Source: Komagataeibacter intermedius TF2 (GTDB taxonomy: Bacteria; Pseudomonadota; Alphaproteobacteria; Acetobacterales; Acetobacteraceae). From it: a DNA stretch of 64,000 nt. The DNA lies in the NCBI RefSeq assembly GCF_000964425.1, contig NZ_BANF01000072.1, forward strand, positions 1-64,000, in the 5' to 3' direction. Of the stretch, positions 16,150-24,534 are shown one piece after another; position 1 is the stretch's first letter, and every line of letters starts with the position of its first letter. A model generated the notes under the pieces. That model saw nothing but the letters and a program-made list of their open reading frames with translations, had not been told where the DNA came from and did not search any database. A program made the translations under genes and the position numbers.

Positions 16150-17534
16150 CAGGATGTCACCCGCGCATCATGCCGCAGCGCTGGTCCTTCGCCAGCCTGC
16201 CGGGCAAGGCGCAGCAGGCCGCCTGCCGTCATGCCATCCCCGTCCGGCAGGACCATGTCGGGCGGGCAGCGGCGGACAAGATCGATCATCTGCTGGCGCA
16301 TGCGGTTTGCCTCCACCCATCCGCCCGCATCTTCCAGCAGGCGGGCAAGGTAGCAGCGCGCCATGACATGATCGCGGGCCAGATAGATGACCCGACGGAA
16401 CGATTCCTCGGCCTGCAGCAGGCAGCCCTCGCCCCATGCCAGAACAGCGGACAGGAAATGGATGCGGGTGTCCATGGGGTGACGCACCAGATGGTCGCGA
16501 CACATCCGCATGGCCCGGGCGACCTGCCCCCCGTCTGCAACACGGCGGATTTCCGCGGCAATGGGCGCGCTGTCCCCGGCAGGCACGGGCACAAGGGCAC
16601 GCGCGGCAGGCCTGCGCCGCGGCAGCACGGGCAACGCGGCACAGGCATCCTGCCGCCCTCCGTCCGAATCTGGCGCGCGGAACGCCAGCGTGCCCGGCAG
16701 GCGCACGGTTTCAAGACAGGGGCCGAAGTTGGATACCGGTTCCGAATGCCCCAGCAGGATCCAGCCTTCGGGCGCAAGCCGCGACGCCATGGCGCGCACC
16801 AGCGCCTGTGCCTGCGCCTGCGCGAAATAGATCAGCACGTTGCGGCACAGGATCAGGTCGAATGGCCCCGCAGGGCCGCCATCGGGCCGCAGCAGGTCCA
16901 GCACGTTGCCATACCGGAAGCGGACCATGCGGCGATAACATTCATGCAGCCGCCAGATACGGGCACTGACCGGGGTGAACCAGGCCGCCCGCTGCGCCGG
17001 GACGATATCGCGCAGGGTCCATGCGCTGAATTCCGCCAGCCGGGCCTGTTCCAGCGCACGGGTGCTGATGTCGGTGCCCAGGATTTCGATATGCCAGTCA
17101 GCGGCGTTCAGGCCCGCTTCATCAAGCAGGCGGGTCAGCAGGATGGCGATGGAATACGGTTCCGCCCCGTTGGAACAGCCAATGCTCCAGACCCGCAGGT
17201 GCCGCGTGGCCGCCGCCCGGCGGATAAGCCGGGGCATGATGGTCCGTTCAAGGGCGGCGAACTGTTCAGCGTACCGGAAGAAAAAGGTCTCGCCTATGGT
17301 AATGGCGGATTCCAGTTCCCGCCATTCCCTGTCGCCCCGCGCACCGTCGGACAGCAGGGCAAGGTAATCATGGCATGTCCGGCAGCCATGCAGCGCCATG
17401 CGCGCGCCCACCACCTGTTCCAGCAGGTCAGCCTTGTCCACGTAATAATGCAGTCCCGTGCGCCGGGTCACGGCATTGAGCAGGCGCCGGAAACCGGCAG
17501 GTGGAAAGGCGGCCGGTCCCATCATGAATGACAT
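16149..17534 (-). CDS. cheR: CheR receptor methyltransferase with C-terminal TPR-like extension
   Basis: A 461-residue protein. Residues 15-270 form a CheR methyltransferase: the N-terminal helical domain with ITIGETFFFR, the SAM site VWSIGCSNGAEPYS, and DLILCRNVLIYF. It methylates receptor glutamates with SAM. After a proline/arginine-rich linker (about 295-330), residues 330-430 form helical repeats resembling TPRs (QVARAMRMCRDHLVRHP and so on), as in WspC/FrzF-type CheR proteins, which use TPRs to bind partners. The start overlaps the preceding cheW-like gene by 13 bases. Confidence 0.92.
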   Translation of the reverse strand: MSFMMGPAAFPPAGFRRLLNAVTRRTGLHYYVDKADLLEQVVGARMALHGCRTCHDYLALLSDGARGDREWRELESAITIGETFFFRYAEQFAALERTIMPRLIRRAAATRHLRVWSIGCSNGAEPYSIAILLTRLLDEAGLNAADWHIEILGTDISTRALEQARLAEFSAWTLRDIVPAQRAAWFTPVSARIWRLHECYRRMVRFRYGNVLDLLRPDGGPAGPFDLILCRNVLIYFAQAQAQALVRAMASRLAPEGWILLGHSEPVSNFGPCLETVRLPGTLAFRAPDSDGGRQDACAALPVLPRRRPAARALVPVPAGDSAPIAAEIRRVADGGQVARAMRMCRDHLVRHPMDTRIHFLSAVLAWGEGCLLQAEESFRRVIYLARDHVMARCYLARLLEDAGGWVEANRMRQQMIDLVRRCPPDMVLPDGDGMTAGGLLRLARQAGEGPALRHDARVTS

Positions 17535-18130
17535 TCCCCCTCATCACCCGCCGGCATGTTGGGGGCGGGGGCGTCCAGTCCGGCCCACAGGGCGGCGCGC
17601 GCACGGGTGCGTTCCATCAGATTGTCCAGCCGCATGCGTTCATCATCATTGATGATGTCGGTCATGCGCAGCATGAATGCAATGCCACCATCCGCAAGTT
17701 CCAGTTCCCGGCCTGCATCCCCGGCCTGCGCCGCGTCACCGTCAGGCATGGCGGATGCACGGGGGACGGGCTGTACAACCTCGCACACCGCATCCACCAG
17801 CAGGGCCACGCTCCCCCCGCCGGGCAGGTTGCACAGCAGCAGCGGGCAGTACAGCAGGTCCACCGGCTGGCGCACCGCCTGCGCGCGGACACCCAGCAGA
17901 ACCCCAAGGTCAATCACCCCCACCATGGCCGCCCCCAGCCGGAACCAGCCCGATACATGCGGCAGCGCCACCGCCACCGGCATGAGTTCGGGCACGGGCA
18001 TGCATTCCCTGACCACAAGCCCGGCAGGCAGACCGTACTGCCGCGCGCCCACACGGAAGATCATGACGGAGGAGCGCGTGACCCGACCCGATCCATATCC
18101 ATTATCGTGCTGTGACGTGGCGTGATCCAT
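17522..18130 (-). CDS. cheW: CheW-like protein, first gene of the chemosensory operon
   Basis: A 202-residue protein whose first half matches the CheW fold: MIFRVGARQYGLPAGLVVRE, HVSGWFRLGAAMVGVIDLGVLLG, and LLLCNLPGGGSVALLVDAVCEV. The C-terminal 60 residues (acidic and methionine-rich helices) are an extension. It corresponds to WspD by position. The start is uncertain: ATG at 18128-18130 is used; another ATG lies at 18179-18181 and neither has a good ribosome binding site. The operon promoter should be in 18131-18265, shared with the divergent membrane-protein gene. Confidence 0.75.
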   Translation of the reverse strand: MDHATSQHDNGYGSGRVTRSSVMIFRVGARQYGLPAGLVVRECMPVPELMPVAVALPHVSGWFRLGAAMVGVIDLGVLLGVRAQAVRQPVDLLYCPLLLCNLPGGGSVALLVDAVCEVVQPVPRASAMPDGDAAQAGDAGRELELADGGIAFMLRMTDIINDDERMRLDNLMERTRARAALWAGLDAPAPNMPAGDEGECHS

Positions 18131-18265
18131 TGCGACGGCGCGACCTGCTGTTTCCCATATGCACAAGGCAGAAGTTTGCATTTAATACAAGCCATCGCTA
18201 CCTCGGTCTGGAATGCGTTTCCAACAATCCGGGGAAACGGCCCCCATGAGCGGAGTCTTGTTTTA

Positions 18266-18670
18266 ATGGACAGTCACTTTTCCAACCAGCAGCAGGACCG
18301 CATGCCGGTGTCCGGCACCACCATGGGTGGGGTGAACGTGCCACGCATCGTGCGGGTGGCGGTCTGGTCGGTGTTCTACTTCCTGTTCTATCTGGTGCAG
18401 CAGGTATCCGAACTGGTCGCCCCGCTGGTGCTGATCCTTGGCATCGGGTGGAGCGCGCTGCCCCACGTCATCGGGATCGTCAACGGCGCTGCGGGCAACG
18501 ATCCGCAGACGCGGGACATGATCGCGCATGTCGCCCATTCCATTCCCGACCATCTGGAGGTGGGATCGCACCTGCTGACCCCGTCCTCGCTGGTGTTTGA
18601 CGGGCTGCTGCTCATGGCTGCGGCGGCGCTGTGCGCGACGCTGTCCACCATCGCCGCGCGCACCATGTAA
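18266..18670 (+). CDS. Small membrane protein of unknown function upstream of ftsE
   Basis: A 134-residue protein with two predicted transmembrane segments (about residues 30-55, rich in V, F and L, and 105-125 LLLMAAAALCATL) and a polar N-terminus. No family was recognised. A GGAG lies 11 bases before the ATG at 18266. It is 20 bases upstream of the ftsE-like gene and on the same strand, so it is probably cotranscribed with ftsEX and may act in the same envelope process; that is inference from position. Confidence 0.65.
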   Translation: MDSHFSNQQQDRMPVSGTTMGGVNVPRIVRVAVWSVFYFLFYLVQQVSELVAPLVLILGIGWSALPHVIGIVNGAAGNDPQTRDMIAHVAHSIPDHLEVGSHLLTPSSLVFDGLLLMAAAALCATLSTIAARTM

Positions 18671-18690
18671 AGACCGGAAGGTCCGCCCGC

Positions 18691-19362
18691 ATGTTCCGCC
18701 TGCATGATGTCAGCTACGCCTATGGCGGCAATCGCGCCGGGGTGGCTGCCCTGTCGCATATCAGCCTTGATGTGGCGCAGGGCGAATTCCGCTGGCTGCT
18801 TGGCCCGTCGGGTGCTGGCAAGTCATCGCTGCTGTCCATCCTGTCGCTGGAGGTGCAGGCCAGCGCCGGCATGGTGGAAATACTGGGTGTGCCGGTCATG
18901 CAGGCGCGGCGCAGCAACCTTGCCCGCCTGCGTCGGCGCATCGGGACGGTGTGGCAGGATTTCCGGCTGCTGCCGGACCTGAGCGTGTTTGACAATGTCG
19001 CCCTGCCGCTGCGCCTGCAGCACCGCGCGGAGGACGAGATCGCCCATGAGGTCCACGCCATCATGAAATGGGTCGGGCTGGAAAACCGTCTGGACGCGCG
19101 CCCGCTGCAACTGTCGGGGGGCGAACAGCAGCGGGTCGCGATCGCGCGCGCGGTCATCTACCGCCCGGCCCTGCTGCTGGCGGATGAACCGACCAACGCG
19201 CTGGATGAACGGCAGGCGGGGCGTCTCATGGCCATGTTCCACCGGCTGGCGGAACTGGGCACGACCATCGTGGTGGCCACCCATAACGACGCCATCGTGG
19301 AAAAATACCCTGCCCCCGCCATTGAACTGGCGCATGGCCATCTGGTGCGGGATTACCGCTGA
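18691..19362 (+). CDS. ftsE: FtsE-like ABC transporter ATP-binding protein
   Basis: A 223-residue ABC ATPase. Walker A is GPSGAGKSS, the signature motif LSGGEQQRVAIARA and Walker B LLLADEPTNALD; the following ATHN contains the switch His. The Q-loop region IGTVWQDFRLLPDLSVFDNVALPL is typical of FtsE. FtsE with FtsX controls peptidoglycan hydrolases at the division septum. GGAAGG sits nine bases before the ATG, and the stop overlaps the ftsX start by one base (TGATG), as expected for ftsEX. Confidence 0.9.
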   Translation: MFRLHDVSYAYGGNRAGVAALSHISLDVAQGEFRWLLGPSGAGKSSLLSILSLEVQASAGMVEILGVPVMQARRSNLARLRRRIGTVWQDFRLLPDLSVFDNVALPLRLQHRAEDEIAHEVHAIMKWVGLENRLDARPLQLSGGEQQRVAIARAVIYRPALLLADEPTNALDERQAGRLMAMFHRLAELGTTIVVATHNDAIVEKYPAPAIELAHGHLVRDYR

Positions 19363-20288
19363 TGGTCCGCAGGCGTTACCATGACGGGCTGGCCCTGCAT
19401 CAGGCGCTGCCGGGGCAGTTCCTGCCCTTCCTTGTCGCGGCGATGTCCTTTCTTGCGGCGCTGGCGCTGGCGGGGGGGATCGCGGCGCATGGCCTGTCGC
19501 AGCGCTGGACCCATGGCGCGGGCGCCGTCACCACCGTGCAGGTGCCCGGCCCCGATGACCCCGCAGCCGGTTCGGGCACGCGCATCGCGGCGGTGCAGGA
19601 CATTGTGGCCCATGCCCCCGGCGTCGCCACGGCGCACAGGCTGAGCGATGCGGAACTGCGCGCCCTGCTGGCCCCATGGATCGAACAGACCGGGGATGCA
19701 TCCCTGCCGCTTCCCGCCGTGATCGAGGTGCATACGGTGCCGGGACAGGATCCGATGCCCCCCCTCCTGCCCCGGCTTGAAGCCGTCGCGCCGGGGGTGC
19801 TGGTGGAACATGACAGTGTCTGGAGCGACCGGCTGGCCGCGCTGGCCGCCAGCCTGCAGGCCTGTGCGCTGCTGGCCGTGCTGATCGTCATGACGGTGGC
19901 GGTATGCGTGGCCATGGCCGCAACACGGGCGGGCCTGCAGACCCGGCGGCAGGCCATTGCGCTGATCCACTCGCTGGGTGCCATGGACAGCTATATTGCC
20001 GGACGCTTCGCATCGCGCGTCGGACTGCTGGCGCTGGTGGGGGGACTGGGGGGCAGTATCGCGGCCCTGCCCATGCTGCTGGCCATGTCACATCTTGCGG
20101 CCCCCTTTTCCGCCATGACCGATGCGCAGGCCGTGGCCCCCATGGACTGGCACAGTCCCCGTGCATGGGCGGACATCGTACCGCACGCGCTGTTATGGAT
20201 GCTGCTGGCGCTGCCGCCTGCCGCCGGGATCACGGGCTGGATCACCACGCAACTGACCGTGCGGGCATGGCTGCGCCGCCTGCCATGA
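19362..20288 (+). CDS. ftsX: FtsX-like cell division permease
   Basis: A 308-residue membrane protein with the FtsX layout: one N-terminal transmembrane helix (about 22-45), a periplasmic loop of about 110 residues, then three helices toward the C-terminus (about 165-190, 220-245, 275-295). It would be the membrane partner of the upstream ATPase, transmitting ATP hydrolysis to periplasmic cell-wall amidase activators. The sequence itself is divergent, as FtsX usually is in alphaproteobacteria; the assignment rests mainly on topology and the coupled ftsE gene. Confidence 0.83.
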   Translation: MVRRRYHDGLALHQALPGQFLPFLVAAMSFLAALALAGGIAAHGLSQRWTHGAGAVTTVQVPGPDDPAAGSGTRIAAVQDIVAHAPGVATAHRLSDAELRALLAPWIEQTGDASLPLPAVIEVHTVPGQDPMPPLLPRLEAVAPGVLVEHDSVWSDRLAALAASLQACALLAVLIVMTVAVCVAMAATRAGLQTRRQAIALIHSLGAMDSYIAGRFASRVGLLALVGGLGGSIAALPMLLAMSHLAAPFSAMTDAQAVAPMDWHSPRAWADIVPHALLWMLLALPPAAGITGWITTQLTVRAWLRRLP

Positions 20289-20959
20289 CCCCCACGCCCC
20301 CCACGAACCGGGCGCGCCCGTCGCTGCTGTGCCGCTGGCTGGCAGGGGCGGGCGTGCTGGCGGCGCTGCTGGCGTGGCTGGGCGGACTGGCGTGGTTTAT
20401 CCATGACGCCATGCGCGCGCCCACGCGGCCGCCGCATGTGGACGGGATCGTGGCACTGACAGGGGGACAGGGCCGGATCGACGAATCCCTGCACCTGCTG
20501 GCACAGGGGAATGCCGACCGACTGCTGATTTCGGGCGTGGACCTGCATGCCACGCTGGGCGATTTCCTGCGCCATCAGGCCCGGCCCGTGCCCCTGACCT
20601 TATGGACGCATACGACGCTGGGCCACAGCGCCACATCCACGCTGGGCAACGCGGACGAAACGGCGGAGTGGGTGCGCGCCTACCATATCCGCAGTCTGGT
20701 CGTGGTGACGGCGGGCTATCACATCCGCCGCGCCATGCTGGAAATCTCGCGCACGGTGCCCGATGTGCGGCTGTATGGGTACCCGATCCGTTCCCCCGCG
20801 CTGCGCCACCTGCTGCATCCCGCCACCATGCGGCTTATGGTGACGGAATATGACAAGTGGCTGCTGGCCTGCCTGAATGTCGCGCGCCTGACACGCCCGC
20901 TGCACGGCCTGATCAACCACGGCGATACCCGGCCCGGCGCGCCCCCGGTCATGGGCTGA
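20285..20959 (+). CDS. YdcF/ElyC family (DUF218) membrane-anchored protein
   Basis: A 224-residue protein with one N-terminal membrane anchor (about 18-40) and a DUF218 domain: DGIVALTGGQGRIDESLHLL, NADRLLISG, and the later block NADETAEW with VVTAGYHIRRAMLE. Some members (ElyC, SanA) affect envelope integrity and peptidoglycan precursor use; the biochemical activity is not established. The start overlaps ftsX by four bases (ATGA), placing it in the ftsEX operon and supporting an envelope role. Confidence 0.85.
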   Translation: MTPTPPTNRARPSLLCRWLAGAGVLAALLAWLGGLAWFIHDAMRAPTRPPHVDGIVALTGGQGRIDESLHLLAQGNADRLLISGVDLHATLGDFLRHQARPVPLTLWTHTTLGHSATSTLGNADETAEWVRAYHIRSLVVVTAGYHIRRAMLEISRTVPDVRLYGYPIRSPALRHLLHPATMRLMVTEYDKWLLACLNVARLTRPLHGLINHGDTRPGAPPVMG

Positions 20960-21038
20960 ACACCGACATGTCGCTTGTCCTGACCACGGTTTTCTGGTGT
21001 TAGGAAAAGCCGACCCCACACTGCCGGACCCGTTCGTG

Positions 21039-21788
21039 ATGACATTGCTGCGCGCGCTTGCCTTCAACCTGTATTTCCTGCTGCTGACCATCGTGATGGG
21101 AATTCTGGCCTTTCCCATCCGCCTGTTCGCACCGGGCCGCGCGCTGGCCTATGCAAAGGTATGGACGGGGCTGACCCTGCGCGGGCTACAGCGTATCTGC
21201 GGGATCAGCATACAGATCAGCGGCATGGAGCACCTGCCGCCGGGACCGTGCCTGCTGGCGTGCCAGCACCAGTCGGAATTCGATACGCTGGTCTGGATGA
21301 ACCTGGTGCCGCGCCCGACCTATGTCATGAAGCGTGAACTGGAACGCATACCGCTGGTTGGCCCCATGCTACGGCTGAGCGGCATGATCCCGGTAGACCG
21401 GGATGGCAAGGCAAAGGCCCTGCGCGCCCTGCTGGCCGCAACGGACGACGCCGTGGCTGACCGGCGCCAGATCATCATCTTTCCCGAAGGCACGCGCACG
21501 GCGCCGGGCGCGCCCATCAGCCTGCAGCCGGGCATTGCCGCGCTGTCGACCCATACCGGCCTGCCGGTCATTCCCGTGGCGACCGATGCGGGCCTGTACT
21601 GGAAACCCGGCAGCCTGCTGAAATGTCCGGGCACGATCCACATTGTCGTGGGCACGCCCCTGCCCGCAGGCCTGCGCCGCGCGCAACTGCTGCCCGCCAT
21701 CGGTCAGGCATGGCAGGACCTGTGCGCAACCCATGGCCTGCCGGTTCCCGCCCCGGCACAGGCGCGCCAGAAGGGTGTTTCAGAATAG
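21039..21788 (+). CDS. plsC: 1-acyl-sn-glycerol-3-phosphate acyltransferase (PlsC family)
   Basis: A 249-residue acyltransferase that adds the second acyl chain to lysophosphatidic acid at the inner membrane. An N-terminal hydrophobic helix (residues 3-28) is followed by the catalytic HxxxxD motif CQHQSEFDT, then GMIPVDRDG and FPEGTRTAPG, the phosphate-binding motif. The frame is open upstream to a GTG at 20997; the ATG at 21039 is preferred because the protein then begins directly with the membrane helix, but neither has a clear ribosome binding site. It may belong to the ftsEX transcript. Which acyl acceptor is used cannot be read from sequence. Confidence 0.88.
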   Translation: MTLLRALAFNLYFLLLTIVMGILAFPIRLFAPGRALAYAKVWTGLTLRGLQRICGISIQISGMEHLPPGPCLLACQHQSEFDTLVWMNLVPRPTYVMKRELERIPLVGPMLRLSGMIPVDRDGKAKALRALLAATDDAVADRRQIIIFPEGTRTAPGAPISLQPGIAALSTHTGLPVIPVATDAGLYWKPGSLLKCPGTIHIVVGTPLPAGLRRAQLLPAIGQAWQDLCATHGLPVPAPAQARQKGVSE

Positions 21789-21946
21789 GCTGGCACCATT
21801 TTTTCCATAAAGGGCGACATTCGCTAAAGCTTTCTGGAAAACGCTGCTCCAGAACCATCTTTCGATTTCAGGGGCAGGTTCCGGCAACGGTCCACGATCG
21901 AAAGAACAACCGGATGGGAACAAAGCGCGCCGTTGCAGCCTATTGG

Positions 21947-22510
21947 CTATTGGCCCGGCGTGCCGCCCTGCCTCCCGTCATCCAGACGCGCCTGTAACGC
22001 CGCCACCTGCTGGCGCAGGTCCATGATTTCCTGCAGCAGGTTTTCCACCGTCCGGTTGCCTGTCCGCTCCACGGCATACAGGGATGTGAACAGGGACATG
22101 GCCTGCCGCACCACGGCGGCATTTTCCTGTCCCAGCCCATCCAGCCCGTCGGGCGTCACGCCGCCCGGCGGACGGTCCATGAATTCGGTCATCATGCGTT
22201 CCAGATAATCGGATACCTCGCCCTGCATGCTGTCGCCATAACAGCGGATAAGCTGCCGCAGGAAGGCCACCGGCAGCATGGCGCGGCCGCGGGTTTCCTC
22301 TTCCAGCATGACCTGCGCCAGCACGCCACGGGTTATGTCATCGCCCGTGCGGGCATCCAGAATGACGAACGCCCGGTCCTGCTTGACCATGTCCATAAGG
22401 TTTTCAAGCGTGATGTAGGCCGACAGATCGGTATCGTACAGCCGCCGATTGGCATATTTCTTGATGATCACCGGGACAGAAGAGACCGACAAATGCCTTA
22501 CCTTTCGCAT
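21947..22510 (-). CDS. phaR: Polyhydroxyalkanoate synthesis repressor PhaR
   Basis: A 187-residue regulator. Residues 14-75 carry the N-terminal PHB/PHA accumulation DNA-binding domain (IKKYANRRLYDTDLSAYITL and FVILDARTGDDITR), followed by the PHB_acc domain (LAQVMLEEE, LPVAFLRQLIRCYGDSMQ) and a C-terminal coiled coil (LLQEIMDLRQQVAALQARL). PhaR binds PHA and represses phasin genes and others linked to carbon storage. No PHA synthase, phasin or acetoacetyl-CoA reductase gene is nearby, so it may regulate distant genes or have a broader carbon-flux role. Confidence 0.93.
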   Translation of the reverse strand: MRKVRHLSVSSVPVIIKKYANRRLYDTDLSAYITLENLMDMVKQDRAFVILDARTGDDITRGVLAQVMLEEETRGRAMLPVAFLRQLIRCYGDSMQGEVSDYLERMMTEFMDRPPGGVTPDGLDGLGQENAAVVRQAMSLFTSLYAVERTGNRTVENLLQEIMDLRQQVAALQARLDDGRQGGTPGQ

Positions 22511-22800
22511 GGATCAGGGGCGCGTTACCCCGGTGGGCCATGTCGCCACCCGCCAGATGACGCCTGCACCGGCCATGCACCGCGCATGCAGGCCAGTCAA
22601 TGAAGTGTTCCGCATATACCCGGCCCCGGCAGGACACCCCCACCCCACGGTGTGGCGCGATGATCCGTCTTCCCCGCCCTGACGGCCAGATCCCTGCATT
22701 ATGTCATAATACGGTTTCCCGCCATGCATCGGATCATTAATCATGTTTCCAGGCGGGAAAAACAATACTGCCATGCCAGCGGCGACATAACTCCACCAAA

Positions 22801-22825
22801 AGTGTCCACAGGACATCCGGACACT
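22801..22825. repeat. 7-bp inverted repeat, function unknown
   Basis: AGTGTCC-N11-GGACACT is perfect. It could be an operator or a small hairpin. It lies about 290 bases upstream of phaR and beyond the 3' end of gloB, so it might equally affect either transcript end. Confidence 0.35.
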
Positions 22826-22848
22826 CATAAGAAAGTTTTCCGGTGACG

Positions 22849-22887
22849 CTTTTTCAAAAAGGCAACATCCGGAACCTTCTGTTATTT
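22849..22887. repeat. Palindromic repeat element (partial copy 2)
   Basis: CTTTTTCAAAAAG (22849-22861) resembles the core palindrome of the element at 4251-4274, and CTTCTGTTATTT (22876-22887) is identical to 61674-61685. It lies 30 bases beyond the 3' end of gloB. Confidence 0.5.
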
Positions 22888-22917
22888 TTTATCAATCGGC
22901 TGGATTCACACATCCTG

Positions 22918-23649
22918 TCAGAAACTGTCCTTTTCCTTTCGCAGCAGCCCAAGGGTCGCGGCATCCGACGCGCGCAGGAAGGGATTGGTCTGGCGTTCCA
23001 CCGACAGCGGAACCGGCAGCGTGGGCAGGCCCCTGCGCCGCAGGTCCGCCACCTGTGCCGCGCGCGCCTTCAGCGCGGCATTGTCCGGATCGACATGCAG
23101 GGCGAAACGCGCATTCGACTGGGTATATTCATGCCCGCAGCATATCAGCGTGTCATCCGGCAGGGCCCTGATACGCGACAGGCTGGCAAACATCTCGGCG
23201 GGCGTGCCCTCGAACAGGCGTCCACACCCCATGCTGAACAGCGTATCGCCACAGAACAGGGCCGGCCCGTCAGGAAAATAATACGAGACCTCGCCCGCTG
23301 TATGGCCCGGTGTTGCAATCACCTCCGCACGGGTGTGCCCCAGCGCCACGACATCGCCATCGCGCACCGCGACATCAAGGCGTGGCAGGCGGGCGGCCTC
23401 GGCGTCCGGTCCCACGATTTTCGCACCGTACCGCTGGCGCAGGGCATCGGCCGCCGCGATATGGTCGGCATGGTGGTGGGTCAGGAAAATCAGGTCCAGC
23501 CTGCCCCCCGCCGCATCGATTGCGTGGGTCAGGGGGGCTTCCTGCGCCGGGTCGACCATGGCGGCGGCCCCCGTCGCCACGTCATGCACGAACCAGGCGT
23601 AATTGTCCGACAGGATGGGAATCGGCTTTATGGCAAGCTTCTGTGTCAT
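22918..23649 (-). CDS. gloB: Hydroxyacylglutathione hydrolase (glyoxalase II)
   Basis: A 243-residue metallo-beta-lactamase-fold hydrolase that splits S-D-lactoylglutathione to D-lactate and glutathione, the second step of methylglyoxal detoxification. The dinuclear metal motif THHHADH is present (family THxHxDH), followed by the later ligands in TPGHTAGEV, CGDTLF and CGHEYT. The C-terminal substrate-binding helical region ends with ERQTNPFLR, typical of glyoxalase II. The ATG at 23647-23649 has a GAGGA site; the frame extends about 80 codons further but that part is not protein-like. Confidence 0.94.
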   Translation of the reverse strand: MTQKLAIKPIPILSDNYAWFVHDVATGAAAMVDPAQEAPLTHAIDAAGGRLDLIFLTHHHADHIAAADALRQRYGAKIVGPDAEAARLPRLDVAVRDGDVVALGHTRAEVIATPGHTAGEVSYYFPDGPALFCGDTLFSMGCGRLFEGTPAEMFASLSRIRALPDDTLICCGHEYTQSNARFALHVDPDNAALKARAAQVADLRRRGLPTLPVPLSVERQTNPFLRASDAATLGLLRKEKDSF

Positions 23650-23735
23650 GACTGTCCTCGACATTTCCGTTGCATGGGCCCGACCATCCGGCATGACGTG
23701 ATGGCCGGGGCGATGGGGTATGCTAGTGTGTACCA

Positions 23736-24500
23736 ATGCCAGAGAACATGCACACCGCCGCCAGCTTCTATGCCACCCGCCGGGGCCAGGTGGCCGCGCG
23801 CCTGCTGTGCCAGCGCATGGCCGCCATCTGGCCCGAAGGGACGGCGGGGCACACGCTGGGCCTTGGGTACGCGCACCCCTTCCTGCCATTATGGGACCGG
23901 CCCGACAGGCCGTGCGTGTCCGCGCGGCTGGACACCCACGTTACCCGTGATGCACAGCCATGGCAGGGACGCGACTGTATCGTGAATGGCACGCATCTGC
24001 CATTCGATGACCTGCAGTTCGACCGTATCGTGATGATCCATGCGCTGGAGGTCAGCGAGGACAAGAACAGCCTGCTGCGGCAGGTCTGGAAAGTCCTGAA
24101 GGATGACGGGCGGCTGCTGCTGGTCGTGCCCAACCGGGCGGGGCTGTGGGCGCATGCCGACAATTCCCCCTTCGGGCAGGGCACGCCGTTTTCGCGCCGG
24201 CAGATCAGCCGCTGGCTGGCCAATGCCTGTTTCCGGGCGGAACGCCATGAAGATGCGCTGTACGCCCCACCTGCCGGCCCATGCCCGGCCGCCCCGCTGG
24301 GCATGATGGAATGGACGGGGCGCAACCTGTTCCCCCGTCTGGGCGGTGTCTGCATGATCGAGGCGGTCAAGGACATTTACGCCGCCGTGCCCACCCGTCC
24401 CGCGACACTGGTGCCCACGGGGCTGCGCCTGCGGCCGGCACGGGTCTTTTCACGCAATGCGACATCCCGTCGGCAACCACGGGACATGCAGAATACTTGA
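23736..24500 (+). CDS. SAM-dependent methyltransferase (class I), possibly ubiE/BioC-type
   Basis: A 254-residue protein with a class I methyltransferase core: FDRIVMIHALEVSEDK (post-IV region) and WKVLKDDGRLLLVVPNRAGLWAH, the pattern of the Methyltransf_11 group. The N-terminal glycine-rich SAM loop is degenerate (TLGLGYAHPFL), so cofactor binding is less certain. It is divergent from gloB, an arrangement common in alphaproteobacteria. The substrate is unknown. Confidence 0.8.
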   Translation: MPENMHTAASFYATRRGQVAARLLCQRMAAIWPEGTAGHTLGLGYAHPFLPLWDRPDRPCVSARLDTHVTRDAQPWQGRDCIVNGTHLPFDDLQFDRIVMIHALEVSEDKNSLLRQVWKVLKDDGRLLLVVPNRAGLWAHADNSPFGQGTPFSRRQISRWLANACFRAERHEDALYAPPAGPCPAAPLGMMEWTGRNLFPRLGGVCMIEAVKDIYAAVPTRPATLVPTGLRLRPARVFSRNATSRRQPRDMQNT

Positions 24501-24534
24501 CCATTTTTACCGAAATCTTCATGAACATTATCCC

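Larger units (their letters stand above)
22511..22917. other. Intergenic region between phaR and gloB
   Basis: 407 bases without a supported gene. It should contain the phaR promoter (minus strand). It holds the inverted repeat at 22801-22825 and, next to gloB, the repeat fragment at 22849-22887. The middle (22690-22800) is AT-richer than average. No tRNA or other RNA gene was recognised. Confidence 0.5.
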
